From positions 29,929,608-29,993,607 of the forward strand of contig NC_088300.1 in NCBI RefSeq assembly GCF_032854445.1: a stretch of DNA of 64,000 bases, written 5' to 3'. Every line of letters starts with the position of its first letter. Within the stretch, counting starts at the first letter, position 1. The position numbers and the translations under genes were made by a program. Positions 34,230 through 46,804 of the stretch are shown here, in pieces. The notes beneath the pieces were generated by a model. The model made no database searches, was not told the origin of the DNA, and saw only the letters and a list, made by a program, of their open reading frames with translations. The stretch comes from Liolophura sinensis (lineage: Eukaryota > Mollusca > Polyplacophora > Chitonida > Chitonidae).

Positions 34230-37055
34230 GATCACCTTCCGTGCCACGTGTTACAGCCAAAAGGTTGGTTATTTAATTGCCAGAGGCTGGTGGATTATTG
34301 TAACAATAATTTGGCTTTACCAGGTATCTGGTGCGGTGCATAGACCAGCCATAACTCAAATCATCGTTTTTGTGTGCAAAGTATTCTTGAGTATGGCGTT
34401 AGATCGTTAGTTAGTTTCCTTTTTCAGACATTAATTGGTAAAAAGTTTTACTGATCACTATTGCTGTGTTCAATGTTAAAATAATTAAACTGAAGAAAAT
34501 TTGCAAGGCATGAAGGTGTAATTTTTGCTATAATATTGTTTTCCCGGTCGGTATCGTTTGTTGTCGCCGTATAGCTTTTGACGACTTGTAAAGTGATCAG
34601 TACAAATTGAAGCCTATCAAGAGCGTTATGGACCAAAATGCCGAGAAACAACTCCCTCGCACCCACGTCAGTTTCCGTGGTTAAGGAATTTTAGCTTGGT
34701 TTCAAAATGTTCAAACTGAGACATATATCTATTTGTTTTACGCGTCCCACGTCTTTGTTTCGAATAAAGACAGATTTCAGACTATCCCAGATTCCAATAA
34801 AAGAGCACGCATTAGGCCACGTTTTCGGTATCTGATTTCCATATACAGGTGTCACCGGGGGAACAATAGTCAGCGGTCACGTTTACAGCAGCGCTACCAG
34901 GCTGCAGATAAAATAGTGACAGGTCTGTTTTCTCTGTAATGCATAGAATATATTCAGGGCGAAAGCTGGCAAAGATGTAGACGCTGATAGCATGTTGTTT
35001 TGATATAAAAAGAAAACCAGAATGACTGATTTTTCACCTGTAGGCATTTTAGCGGTTTAGAATAAGCGTAATTTGGGGGCAATACTCGATGAGAATTTAG
35101 GAACCATATTTAGGGACATTCGACTGACAATTGTCAGTGACCAGAAGACCTATTTCGAACCAACGTAGAATGCAAAGCCGCCCCCCCCCCCCACCCGTGC
35201 CCCTCACCCCCCACCCCTACAGAATGAAAAAAGAAAACTAGAAAGAAAAAGGAAATTAGGATGGAGGATGCAGTAAAAAGAAGCAGTCGTTAATTCTTAA
35301 TAATGTCGGAATTACGTGAGCTATGTTAGGTAATTTAATCTGTATCAAAATCGGACATCATCTTTGTGTATATGTGTTTTGATTGTGTCTTCAATCAAAA
35401 TATGTGTTTCCATCTTTCCCACTTTGATTTCATCTGTTCATTTATCCGTCACACAGCACATATGATCCAGCAAATGCATCAAGGCGAGATATATACATGC
35501 CACATGAAAGATCCTTCGGTGTTTTGCTATCCAAGTGAGTATAATCAACAATGTCAGAACTTGAACTATCTTGTGGTAAAGGGGACGAGTCAAGAAACCA
35601 TTGTTCTATTTTTACAGCTATGTCTGAGTAAGATTTACCACCTGGGTAGTCTGTAGTTTCCTTCAAATCCACTTAAAGTGGATATATTTAACGCACCTCG
35701 CCAATCAACTGACATGAAGATGCCAAGATGCGAACCTACTAGATGCGAACCCGCAGCATGGTTGGTCAAGTACTATGGTGAACTTCCGAAAGACGCCAGC
35801 GCACTGTTTTGTCTGGCAGATATAGGTATCCAATAATGTTAGGTACATACTGTTAATTTAACATTTGCATTCTTCTGTACGTAACACTATCTATCTGTAG
35901 GGTAATTTTCGTAATATATTCATGGTGCAAGATATTCCGCATCTCTCGTTTTCCCCACCGAATACCAATGTTTACAACCAGTGTGCAATTTTAAACTTTT
36001 CAGAGCAAAACATTTTATGTGTAGCTGGGTAGGAAGTGTTACGTTAGATAAATATTAACCCCGTTTCTTTGGCTGTACCGCACTACGTTATGCCATGCAG
36101 TTAGACAGCGGATGTGGAATTAGTTGATTGCTGACACCTGTCCGACATCAAGGAAACAGATAATTGCAAGCAAGGACATTACCCTGACAACTCTGGTGTC
36201 TTCCCTACATAGTTTTGGTTATCACCGTCGCGTAATCGATATCCGTTTATCTTAAATCGGACCTTCTGTCTTCATAGATCCTTGGTAATAACAGAATTCA
36301 TTACTGCCTTTACCTAGTACGAAACCTTCATGTGCGAAGCATATTTCAACCACCTAGATGAGCTCTACGCTTGCTCACGTGTATTGGTACACGTGTACAT
36401 GTGGTATCGGTTTATGCGCATACGACCATGCTTTTTCGACCAGATAGTCGTGGTAGTAAAATATTTAAAAAATAGGACCAACAATTAAATTGTTCACTAA
36501 GTCATTCACAGATCTTAAAGCACGGTCTTATGACTGCTGTAAGAATATGATTCACCAGTCAAATTTAGCCCACTTGCCCTAAGTAAGGGCAACACAAGGG
36601 TTTAATATTGTCTGGAATTAAATTAATTCGGGCAAATAAACACATATTCCGAAATGTCGTTTTCTCACGCCTACGCTGGTGGTCACGGCGACCAATCTCA
36701 AACAATACAATCTGGCGATATCCAGTCTCATTCTTCAGCTAGGAGAAATTTTGTGTATTATTTCTTTAAACACCCCTCCACCACTACTAAATCTCTGCTT
36801 TTTGCTTAATATTGAACAAACGATTTAACATCTTTACCTTGTAGTCAAGTCTCCATCCATAACTGTAAGTTCTTTAATGCTTTTGATCTGGCCTTAAAAG
36901 TCGTGAAGTCATAAATTGTATGCGCCTCAGCCGAACAGTCGTTCTCTCAGGGATTAGCGACCTTTGAATGCAAAAACAAAATACATACATTCTGCTAGTT
37001 TCATTTGTCATCAGATAACGTTCTTTTCGTCTTGTAAAAAACACAAAACACTGCT
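34230..37055. other. No gene seen; C-rich tract
   Basis: At 35181-35217 a C12 run is followed by CACCCGTGCCCCTCACCCCC. A remnant ATTCTTGAGTATGGCGTTAG at 34383-34402 is a SINE 3' domain scrap. A - strand frame at 35672-35442 is rich in Ser/Asp and lacks a known domain. Confidence 0.5.
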
Positions 37056-37059
37056 GAGC

Positions 37060-37250
37060 CATGGAGCTAGAGGCATGTAATTTGCTAACATTTAGGCATT
37101 TACATGAACAGTTTGAATACAACCCTAACTGAGGTAAATTGACAAGAGGCTGTATTTCACCAGTTACATGTGATCATTTGCCAACTATCACACTGTTCTC
37201 GCTGCTCTGGATTTACTCTCTGCTTGCAGTTTTTTTATATTTAACATATT
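37060..37250 (+). repeat. Dispersed repeat DR, copy 3
   Basis: GCATGTAATTTGCTAACATT, TAGGCATTTACATGAACAG, CTAACTGAGGTAAATTGACA, AGAGGCTGTATTTCACC and TATCACACTGTTCTCGCTGC, in order. The best preserved copy. Confidence 0.78.
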
Positions 37251-37366
37251 TCAGCGTGAACATGACTTGAAATAAACAACATTTAATAGTATAGATTTGT
37301 TGTCTTCGCATAATACATCAGAGGGTGGCGTAAATAACACAAACTCTTCCCTTTTTATTTGAAAAC

Positions 37367-38478
37367 TCATGAGGGTATATCCATTATCAATGGATAATCA
37401 TTATCACTTTCCCTTTCAGTATAAATGTGTACAGCGTAATGAATAAAAGCGGAACAGCGACGACATTCTGACACATGTAGTTGACACATGGTCACATGTA
37501 ACCGGTGACATTTAGCCTTCGCGTTTTCGCGCAGCACGGCTTGTTCTGGTGTAGGTCTACATCCGATGATCACTGAACATTGATTTACATTGTTCACATT
37601 GTTTCTGACAAGTGGAGGCTTACACCCAAGTTCTGCTGTCGTGCATCTCACGGGTGTAGTTACAGACGTGTTGTTTTGAAGGTTACTGGAAACATGTGGA
37701 AGCATGTTAAATTTCTCAGCATTGAGCTGTTCATTTGAGGTCCTAAGATGTTTGCGGTTGCGCCTGAAGAGACGTCCGTCTTCAGTCCTCACTTGATATA
37801 AACGTACATGTATTTCAGCCTGGCATTCGACCTGTGCTTTAACCAAATTGCGCGATCTTCTAACAGATTTGATTCTGACATCTTCATTTTCAGGGAACAC
37901 AACTCCGTTGCAGTTCTGTTGTAGTAATTTGCCTGTTTTGCTTGCGCTGTGTTAGCTTTGATTTCACACCTTTAACTGTCTTAGATTTCAGTAGTTTAAA
38001 CGAAGTAGATAACACTGTATTATTTCGTCGTCCAAACAAACGTTGTGCTGGTGAAGATTGCAGTCTTTCTCCGGGTATGTCACGGAAATCGAACAAGGCG
38101 AAATATACATCAATTTTATCATGCAACGCTTTGCGCATGGTGCATTTCGCAGTTTTCACAGCATTTTCCACTTTCCCATTTGACTGAGCGTACTTTGGAG
38201 AGCTGGTAACATGATCAATATCACAATCCTTCATGAACTTTTCAAACTCATCTGTTATAGGGAGCTCCGTTGTCTGCTCTAACCTCATCCCAGATTCCAT
38301 GTCTCGCCATATGTGCTTTTGGTTTTGGAACACATTTTGCTGTTTTCTCTTCCAGTCGGTCTATTTTGAAGAAACTCGAATAAAAGTCAGCTGTTATTAG
38401 GTAGTTCTTGTCATTAAACTCAGACAGATCACTGCCAAGTATCTGCCAAGGGCGATTGGGAATTGCGTAATGAATCAA
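37367..38478 (-). pseudogene. Gypsy integrase, frameshifted
   Basis: Three overlapping frames (38478-38248, 38333-37890, 37900-37367). Core: PNRPWQILGSDLSEFNDKNY with the first catalytic Asp, VRADNGAPY with the second, and SSPKYAQSNGKVENAVKTAK with the Glu, followed by SPAQRLFGRR. The last frame has RLYQVRTEDGRLFRRNRKHL, the usual C-terminal integrase strand motif. The frame change between the second and third blocks (about 38260-38330) makes it inactive as assembled. Confidence 0.88.
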
Positions 38479-38563
38479 TGGTTTCTTTTGCTGTTCATCT
38501 TGGAACGTTGAACACCCACTGCACTTTCTAATGAACTGTTCTATATCACGGTTTTATATCAGG

Positions 38564-38965
38564 TCAATATATCATTTCTCGAGCTCTGCGCATACAACCC
38601 TGAACACCTTTGTGACTGGAGTGCCTACGTGACACAATATCATGACAAAACACGAGTAGAATTATAACTATTCTCCTTTGAATATGATCCAATGTTCTCG
38701 CGGAAGGGAAAGTACAATTGTACTGCTGGGACCAACAGTTCCTTTGTCCCTGGCCATCCAGGGAAAATGTACTGTTCAGTTTACACAAGTCACTGTCCGA
38801 TTCTGTAACACACTGGATTTTATCAAGTGTCTTGTCACTCACCGCCAGGTTTTGAAGTTTTGAAACGGATTAAGTTTCTTGTTCAGTATTTGAACGTAAA
38901 TCCATTGTGAAGTTTGAGGAAAATACACTCTGCTAAGCGCATCTGCTAGATACACCTCTCTTTTC
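38564..38965 (-). pseudogene. Gypsy RNase H end and HHCC zinc-binding region
   Basis: From the gap: KRGVYLADALSRVYF (end of RNase H), then after a frame change AVSDKTLDKIQ with the usual TxxD-like SDSDLCKLN, and RRHSSHKGVQGCMRRAREMIY containing the two zinc-site histidines. The cysteine pair (RKCSGC) follows at about 38535-38515 in another frame. Confidence 0.78.
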
Positions 38966-39165
38966 NNNNNNNNNNNNNNNNNNNNNNNNNNNNNNNNNNN
39001 NNNNNNNNNNNNNNNNNNNNNNNNNNNNNNNNNNNNNNNNNNNNNNNNNNNNNNNNNNNNNNNNNNNNNNNNNNNNNNNNNNNNNNNNNNNNNNNNNNNN
39101 NNNNNNNNNNNNNNNNNNNNNNNNNNNNNNNNNNNNNNNNNNNNNNNNNNNNNNNNNNNNNNNNN
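38966..39165. other. Assembly gap of exactly 200 N
   Basis: The N run is 200 bases long, a round number typical of a placeholder of unknown length. It lies between the gag zinc knuckle and the end of RNase H, so protease, reverse transcriptase and most of RNase H are absent from the sequence. Confidence 0.98.
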
Positions 39166-39830
39166 TTTTCACCTCATAATTACTGCAAGCACCACATTCA
39201 CTTTTATTTACGTTTTTTCCTGCCGCTGGCCCTTTTCTGTACAAACTGTACTTCTTCCTGTGTCATGGTTTTAACTTGATGACTAGTCGCTTCACTCGCT
39301 CTACATTGTCCAAACATGGCTGTAGACAGAGTTGTGCCTGCTGAAGTAATTTCTTCTGGGTGGCATTGTCTCAACAACCATCCTCTCACAAATTAGATCG
39401 TCTTCTTATTCACCATAATTGCAAGTCCTGGCGAGTGGCCGTAACGCAGTTGCATAGGTGTTAATGTTCTCGTTTGATTGCTGTTCTCTCTTGTTAAAAC
39501 AAAACCTATTCAAAGGTCTCGCTTCTCTGTGCAAGACAGAACGCTTCAAACTTCTGCAACACTGCATTCACATCACCACGCTTCTATTTTTATTTGTAAA
39601 AATATCATACACATTTGGAGCATCAAGGCCCCATTCATGTAAGGAGAGTAACAGTTCTTGCTGCATATCCCTGGCAGCTAACCCACTTGCAGTCTCTCAG
39701 ATTTCCCACACGATTAAATCTCTTCCAGTTATAGGCTATATTGCCGCTGAGATCTAATTTTGGCGGAATATTTATTGGAATTTGTACTACTGGAGGTGCC
39801 ACACTTTGGCCCTGTCTTTACTTGTTCGTT
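39166..39830 (-). pseudogene. Gypsy gag, frameshifted
   Basis: The - strand reads, across frames, PPKLDLSGNIAYNWKRF near the N-terminal end, ALMLQ/NVYDIF in the middle, CNYGE then ICERMVVETMPP, and CRASEATSHQVKTM, ending with a zinc-knuckle start SECGACSNYEVK at the gap edge. The GNIAxNWxxF and CRAxEAT blocks are characteristic of this Gypsy gag type. At least three frame breaks. Confidence 0.72.
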
Positions 39831-40404
39831 TAAAATTTACTTCGCATACGGGTTGAACTTGGCTATATGGTCTTCTGGCTCACCATACTTTTTTTTTCTT
39901 ATCCAGGACAGTGTGAACGAATTATCGTTATCCAAGTCACTTATACGATCTAGTGTGTACATTTCATACAAAACATTTCTTACTTTGACGATATAATCGG
40001 AGAGTTTGGAAAGAAAATGTTCGTTATGTGAGTTAATAACACAAAACATGAAGTTTACAAAGTTCAGCGTTCAACAGCAACATAAGCCTCCTGTGTCCTT
40101 CTGCCGAAAGATTCACAAAGTCCATATTTCGTCAAGCAAGTCTTTTGGGATAATTTTTAATCGCCAGTCTTGTCATAAGGACTAGTTTCAACGAACTGAC
40201 ACCATGTTTCGTTTTATAGGAGGAACTTGAGTCAAACAAAGTAACAAGTAAGCGAAGTGAACCGCAGACAACTGTGTTTACCATCTGGTTCGTCAAAACT
40301 ACATTTGAGCAGGGTTGTATAAAAAAGCTATACTTGTGTTACAACGATCGCGGACTATTTGTCGATTATCGTTACAAACTGGTTGTGTAAGCTGGTTTTG
40401 TAAG

Positions 40405-40560
40405 CATCTAAAGGGGCTTTTGAATGGTCACTCTAACTGCGGTAAACTCACAAGAGGTCGGATTTCACCGATTACGCACAACCATTTGTCAACAATTACA
40501 CTGTCGTCGCTCCTCAGCTTTCACTCTCTGTTGTCTTTCACATTTGCATGAATCCGTCCT
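40405..40560 (+). repeat. Dispersed repeat DR, copy 4
   Basis: CTCTAACTGCGGTAAACTCA, CAAGAGGTCGGATTTCACCG, CCATTTGTCAACAATTACAC, TGTCGTCGCTCC and TTTCACTCTCTGTTG. Confidence 0.72.
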
Positions 40561-40649
40561 CATTTATGATGGTTGTATTCAATGCTATTTTGGAAACTGA
40601 TCTGGACGGCTAGTACATGGAAGACCAATTTCGAAAACAATAGGAAATC

Positions 40650-40830
40650 CGGACTTGTCAGTTTACCTCAGTTCGGGTTTATTCTCTCTGTACATACAAA
40701 AGCCTAAATAGTAGCAACTTATCCACCAGCCACCACTATGGATTAAGCAGAATAGAGTAAAAATACAATGATGTTCGTTACAATTGATTACACATCACTG
40801 GTCTAGAATAACTTAAAGTGAAGTGCCATC
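40650..40830 (-). repeat. Dispersed repeat DR, copy 5, inverted to copy 4
   Basis: The + strand has TTGTCAGTTTACCTCAGTTC, CTAAATAGTAGCAACTTA and CACATCACTGGTCTAGAATA, the reverse complement of DR words. Only about 90 bases separate it from copy 4. Confidence 0.68.
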
Positions 40831-40947
40831 AAATCCCACAAATATGGTTTACGTATGGAGCTGTTCTGCCATGCATTCCCGCGCTTTTGTAACGGTTTTA
40901 ACAAGCTTTGGTTCGAGGAGGAAAACTTTAAATATTTACTTGATGTA

Positions 40948-41060
40948 ATTATTTGATTGTAGTTTACAGCCATACTCAAGAATTATTTTTCCTTGTGCGA
41001 AGGCGGTCAGTTTTATGGGTGGAGGAAAACGGAACGCTCGGGATAAAGCAATGACGTTTG
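40948..41060 (-). mobile_element. SINE-A, old 3' remnant
   Basis: TTATTTGATTGTAGTTTACA, CATACTCAAGAATTATTTTT and GGTGGAGGAAAACGGAACGC retain the order of the family but are heavily diverged. Confidence 0.65.
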
Positions 41061-41069
41061 TCAAGTTAC

Positions 41070-43080
41070 TGGCGTACTTTCATTACTGATGATATGTGTG
41101 GCTTAAAGACATGAAGACCACATTGGTGAAAGACAAGTGTTCAGATGTTAGACTGCCCGAAGAAGTGTTGCCGGCCGCTTGTTCATCTCACTAAGTTTAA
41201 TATTAGGTTAATAGTTTCACAAGAGGCGACCATGATATAGGCACAGATTTTTGCCTGTCCTTGTGTTTTCTTCTGGAACTTGCAGTTTCCTAAGAAAAAG
41301 GAATCCTTTTTAGTGTAAGAACTACCGGCAGTTTACTTTCATATTCTACATAGGCCTAACTCGTCCAAAACAAAACAAAAAAAAAAACCTACTTAAACGC
41401 GGATACGAGCGTTGTCAATGGTTTATTGACACCACGGGTTCCATGAACATTGAGATCGCGGGTAATATACAGATTACCTCTCTAAGTATACAAGATATAA
41501 ACTATGTTGTGCAATAATTTAATGCAATGTGGCCACACAGTGGTATCGTGTTGCATAGGTGATAAAGTATGGACACTTGATATGAAAAGATCGATTTCAG
41601 CATGTTGTTCAATTTAGCAGTGAAATCAGTCGTTTGGCATAAAAACCTGGACATCTGCCCGGTTGATCATGACAGTGTACGTGGCAAGGATCTGACCCTT
41701 GATGGAATCTACCCCCGGACACTAGTCCACAGGATATTTAATATGGGCTTGGGAGAAATCAATTTTCAAAAGCAGCAAAAAGGAATAATTGATTCCTGAT
41801 GAGACAAGATATCGGAGAGCCCCATGAGATTTATTGTGGATTCATTTCTCGAAAAGCAGAGGATATAGATACCTTGTTTCGAGCCAATATATAAGAGACT
41901 GCAGTTTTACGAGTCTTTGAACAGCGTCTTTGGATTCCGTACATAGAGATATATTTCTGATGCGAGTGTCAGTCTAATGCTCAGTGGGATATGACACTCT
42001 TGATGAATGCTGTGGTCAGATAGTGTTTCTAAAAGCAACGGATATGAAACATCCCTTTCTCATATGTTCCAAGAGGAAGGGAAGGGAATGAAAAAAGCTA
42101 GAGAATTGCACTTGCGCCGTGTAAACAAATATGAGATGGAGGATGTAAAAGTAATTGTTGATGCTTTTGTTTTCCGTTACACTGGAAGAGAATATAACAT
42201 TTTTAACCCGGATAACTTTTTTATCCAGTCGCAACTTGCCAACAGAGGAATCCAGTATGGTCGCTGTATATACTTGAATGCTGATAAATGGGTTTGCGTT
42301 TTTTCGATCGAAAGTCGTTAACCAGTCCATTAATAACATAGATAACATTTGTGCAACGCTAAATTTTCTTAGTATACTCTAGATAATGGAGTTGCGTGCG
42401 GCTCTGTCATAATCGATTCTACAGTTGTTGTGACCCCTTATGTAAAGGCACTGTTTATTTCATTGCTATGCTTTATGGATGGACTCGCCGACGTGAGGCT
42501 ACCGGGTCGGCGTTTGACCTAGATATGGGACTGCTGTACAGTTTAAAGCCGGGCCATGTGTATTCACTCTCCAGGGCCAGGTTTGAACTAGTAAACCATA
42601 CCCTGCTCCAGACCGATAACTAAAGTATGGACAGATGTGAGAAGGCCTGATCTACTTTGTGCACCTTTCCTTCGATATTTTGTTTGCTAAAAGAGGTGTT
42701 ATAGGCGTATGTATGTTCCCATAAGAAAGGAGGCCGTTTTGACTGGTGATTTCCATATCGAATTTTCTACATGATTGTTTGGAAATTGACAGTTACCACG
42801 TTTGCTGAGTAAGTCTAAAGAATCTGACTTATCTCAGGTGGGTATGGTGATGTAAGCAAATTTACAAGAAGATTTTCTCGAGTTTGTACTTTTTGTGTAC
42901 TGAATACATAACTGATACTGTTCATCATGTTGAATCTGGGTGTCGGAAAGACACGAAAGGCAGAAAGGCAAGTGTATATCTTTATTATTTTCTCATAATA
43001 TTTATCCAAACTGGCAAATGTCTTAGTGAGAATAACGACGATAAATTTCATTTACGGACATATTTGTTCCATATAGTAAC
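41070..43080. other. No gene seen
   Basis: A 104-codon + frame (42007-42321) and a 110-codon - frame overlap at 42016-42348; neither shows a recognisable domain, and mutual overlap argues that they are chance frames. Confidence 0.5.
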
Positions 43081-43084
43081 AGTA

Positions 43085-43310
43085 TTGAAAGTAAGACCAG
43101 AACAGCGACAACAGGGCGATAGTTGGCAAATGGTCGACTATCGTAACCAGTGAATTACGGTATCTTGTTATTTTACCTCAGTTAGAGTTTTATTCTAACT
43201 GTTTATGTAAATGCTTAAATAGCAGCAGATTACTCTCCCCTTGCTGAACTGGATGACACGGTATCGGTAACCTGTGACTGGATGGGACGTCATGTCTGGT
43301 CTATTAGCAT
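43085..43310 (-). repeat. Dispersed repeat DR, copy 6
   Basis: Reverse complement of DR: AGAACAGCGACAACAGGGCG, GATAGTTGGCAAATGGTCG, TTTACCTCAGTTAGAGTTTT and GTTTATGTAAATGCTTAAAT on the + strand. Confidence 0.75.
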
Positions 43311-43344
43311 GAGTTCCATTGATGGGCCATTAAATGTACTGTTT

Positions 43345-43450
43345 TTGTAATTTATTTAATTGTTCTCAAGAATCTTTTGCGTGTAGGACCGCGACCATTT
43401 TCTGGGGGTACAGGAAACAGCTCACCTTTGTTAATTTACTGGCAAACTCC
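43345..43450 (-). mobile_element. SINE-A, old remnant
   Basis: TTCTCAAGAATCTTTTGCGT, CGCGACCATTTTCTGGGGGT and ACAGGAAACAGCTC keep the SINE-A order but are strongly diverged, like the copy at 40948. Confidence 0.5.
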
Positions 43451-43653
43451 TCATTCGTGTGCCATGTTGGTGCCACGTAAGTTGTCTTCATCGAACTTCA
43501 TGCAACGCAACACGAGCGAACAACACCACTAATTGTCATTAATGCCCCGAAAACAACCGAAGTAGTGATGTTTTCAAAATGAAAAAAAATGTGAGTGAAA
43601 GTCTAAGAATCCTTGCCCTTGATTAGCCTTGCTATTGATTCCACCTTTCAATG

Positions 43654-43839
43654 GAGCCTCTGTGGCTCTGTTGTGTATCGCGTAATGACCCAGGAGCATC
43701 TCACCAATGAATTCAATTACAACTCATACTGGCTTCCTCTCCGGCTGCTCCGACCGGTTTCCTCCGACCATAATGCTGGCCGCCGTCGTATAAGTGAAAT
43801 ATTCTTGAGTGCAGCCTATCACAATCAAGTAAATAAATC
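43654..43839 (+). mobile_element. SINE-A, head to tail with internal deletions
   Basis: GAGCCTCTGTGGCTCTGTTG (A box), GTAATGACCCAGGAGCATCT, then CATAATGCTGGCCGCCGTCG and ATATTCTTGAGTGCAGC with an AAATAAAT tail. About 50 bases in the middle are missing. Confidence 0.85.
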
Positions 43840-44094
43840 ACGCGGTGCACTATCCGCTTCAAAGGACTATAGATGTGTTTTAATTTTACATCAGTGCAAA
43901 TACTGTCATATATTAAAAATAACATAATATTGAAAGACACGCCTGAGAAATGTCAAGGAAACAACCAAATGAAAATGGGTTTATGTCTTCACGGGTTAGT
44001 AAACATTTACGTAATGATCGACCCGTCTTACCAAAATGTCCGAAACAGCCAGTGTTGCGGCTTTACAATAAAATGTATTTGACTCACTTGAAGA

Positions 44095-45180
44095 GGAAGA
44101 CAGCACCTGACTAATGTTTATGTCCACTAAAAGACTACCATTCAAAGTGTCTTAGACCGGAAGTAAATATTTGTAAGGATTTTTTCAACCCAGTAAAGGT
44201 TTAGTGAAGCTTCGTCCTCAGAGCGTATCCATTATCGACAGCAAGGTGACGTCACGCTTACTCTAGCGCTCTAAAGTCAAAGGTATTTCCCGTATAATAG
44301 TCTAAGCTGCAGCCTACAGTGTATGAGAGATTAAAGTTGTGAATTTCGGCGGTGAAAGACCAAGTGATAAATAGCTTTAGTCAGATTTGGACAGGCTGGA
44401 AGGATGTTTTCCCCCCACTACTTTAACTGCTTATACACTAGGCCTAATATGTCATTTGTACACTTTACAAGTAGGGTTGTGCTGGTACCGGTCATTCTGA
44501 CCTCTATTAAATGTTTACAAAATTACAATAGGATTGTTGTACAGCTGGAGTCATGCTCAATTCTGACACAAATAGAAATAAATCTAAGCACCATTGAGGC
44601 TGATCTAGGCACTCGACTGTCGCTGGATTTATGTTTCAGTTTTGTAGTCCTGGCTTCTAAGATGAAAGCAGCGCTGACCTAGTTATCGTGGACCTCAAAG
44701 AAAGCTTAAACACGGCGTTTTAATAATTTTACTGTATTTTATAAAAGAAAACAGAAAAAACATCCCTTGCCAGCGAGAAAGACAAGGGGCAAAATTTAAA
44801 TTCTTCACTTCCAATAAATTCAGAGAAAAATTTTTTTTCGTAAGATTTAATTAATTTTAAGCATGGTTCAATGAGATGCTGTCTTCTCATTCATATAAAC
44901 CTTCGGCATCCCTAATAAATTTTTCACTGACTCTGCTGTTGGTGATTTAGCAATTACATGCTGACTAAACGCTAACACGAACAACAAAAAATGTAGTTTC
45001 ATAATTTGAACAGCGTGTCTAAATAGGCCTGAGGTCTAATAGGGAGATGAACGCGATTTGGGCCGAGACGGTATGTTACTGTCTGATGTAATTTGTGATA
45101 TTGCCCTTAAATATTACACGGCTTGTAAATCAACTAATTTTACGTCTGTGATGGTCTGTAGATGACACAGACTTGTCCCA
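44095..45180 (+). repeat. Diverged duplication LR, copy 1
   Basis: Shares ordered blocks with 58655-59345: ACACCTGACTAATGTTTAT, AGTTGTGAATTTCG, TGGAAGGAT, TTTTCACTGAC, GAACAGCGTGTCTAAATAGG, TGGGCCGAGACGGTA and ATATTACACGGCTTGTAAAT. The copy is longer than the second because of insertions around 44400-44850. Confidence 0.78.
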
Positions 45181-45189
45181 CAACACTGT

Positions 45190-46800
45190 GAAATGGCCCT
45201 TCGATCTCAAAATGATGTCTTATACAGTAGTTCTGTGTTATAATATGTCACTTCATGGAGTAAATGGGTGAAGGCTACGTCACAGGCCGTGCAATCTGAT
45301 AACAGTGTGTTTGATGGGATAAAATTCTCAAGACTGCTGCCTCCATGCGCACCAGCCATTTGTGCAATATTTTCATATTGTTCTACATGTTATTCGGTGA
45401 AATCTCTTTAAGATAGTAAAGCATGATACATGACTATCCTACTTTCGATTGAAATGTGTTCTAGACATATACTGCCTAGTCCTTTAAGTGTTATGTGTGC
45501 CTATACATACGTCTATTGCAGATTAGCAGTCATAATAAAAACATAACACTTGGGTATGATAAACTTGTATATCAGGTCGAAAATACCTGTGATAGCTGTA
45601 CTGTCAATAAAATCATTATTTTAACGTTTTCTTTGCTAATGATTTGTCTAGATGGATAAAAGGAAACTCGAAAGTACGGAGGAAGGGAGATTTGCATGCT
45701 TCCTCCTTTAGAAAAAAACATGTTCTTTGTCTTTTATTGGGTTCATAAAAAGTTTGTTTATGATTGTATTTCGAAGTAATATTTGTCCGGTTTTGCGTAG
45801 AAGCAATCATTGCATGGACATCCACTTACTTATGTGTTCACCTGGGGCTGTCTGTGACTTCAGTCTTTAAATTTTTGAAAACATTACCCAAACATCCAGG
45901 GACCACTAGCACGAAGCCATCTTAATGTTATAAACACGTAAATGTCATAACGACGTAATGCCTACAGTGTTGGCTGCCATGGTTTCATGCACGTAACGGT
46001 GGGAGAGCTTTGTCGATTGGGACCCGGGGATTATTATTAAACTTATTTATATTGCCAAGGGATTTATTTCTGTAAAACTTTTCTTCCTGGAAGATTCTTT
46101 TACGAGAACCCTATAAAACGTCTCGGCAAAGTGTCAAATTGCGTGGTACAAATGATTTCTTAGTATAACGAAGTACTTAATAGCTGGTGTTGGTGGCACG
46201 CCAAACGACAGCTAGTTTTTAAATAAAAGTTTTACACTTCTGGGTTAATATCTCTTTTTCAAGAGCTAGACAAAATTTTCCAGCCGTTACTGAATTTAGA
46301 TATGTCAGTTTATTACTCAGTGCATATGATAAAATATGCGAAAAGATCAGTTTTTTACCATGGTTTGGCAATGTGATCATTCAAAGCCCAATATTTAGTT
46401 CCAAGTGAGGGATCTGATGTATGCTCAGTATAGAAGGCTCACACGGGTTAAAATACTCATATCGTTTTATTTAACCAACATTTTACACAAATTTTTGATA
46501 AGTTGGTAATATTTACACGATGGGAGATATTCCTGTTTCGATAGTGATGGTGAAATGGGGTGCAAGGCTAACTAACGTAAGCTTTGGTGGACTGTCGGCA
46601 TGCAATAGACTGAGTTGCTTAGAGAATGTAATAAAATTACATTTAACTTAAGACCCTGCCAATGTTCTGTTTTGAACATTAAGCACTTTTCAGATTAAAT
46701 ATTTATTAATTTTTGTACAGAGAGTTAAATGCTCAGCAGGTTCAAGCGGAAAAAATACTTGTGGGCTTTTTTCTGCTCTGCGCAAAAGTTTAAGTGATGT
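45190..46800. other. No gene seen
   Basis: AT-rich non-coding DNA without repeats or domain-bearing frames that I can recognise. Confidence 0.5.
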
Positions 46801-46804
46801 ATGG

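Larger units (their letters stand above)
37340..39830 (-). mobile_element. Gypsy-class LTR retrotransposon, broken and split by a gap
   Basis: On the - strand: gag (about 39830-39166), a 200-N gap, the end of RNase H (YLADALSR), the HHCC zinc-binding region, an integrase with D, D and E blocks, and a C-terminal integrase extension ending at 37367. Gag and integrase sequences resemble the Gypsy lineage common in invertebrates. Multiple frame changes. A purine-rich tract (complement of CTCTTCCCTTTTTATTTG, 37346-37363) could be the polypurine tract. LTRs were not delimited. Confidence 0.85.

Noticed and set aside
37060-40560. DR copies 3 and 4 as the two LTRs of the Gypsy element
   Set aside because: They flank it in the same orientation, but DR also occurs alone and inverted elsewhere, similarity does not extend to clear TG...CA ends, and no primer-binding site adjoins it.
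42007-42348. Overlapping 104- and 110-codon frames
   Set aside because: Opposite-strand overlap, no domains and no splice context; best explained as chance.
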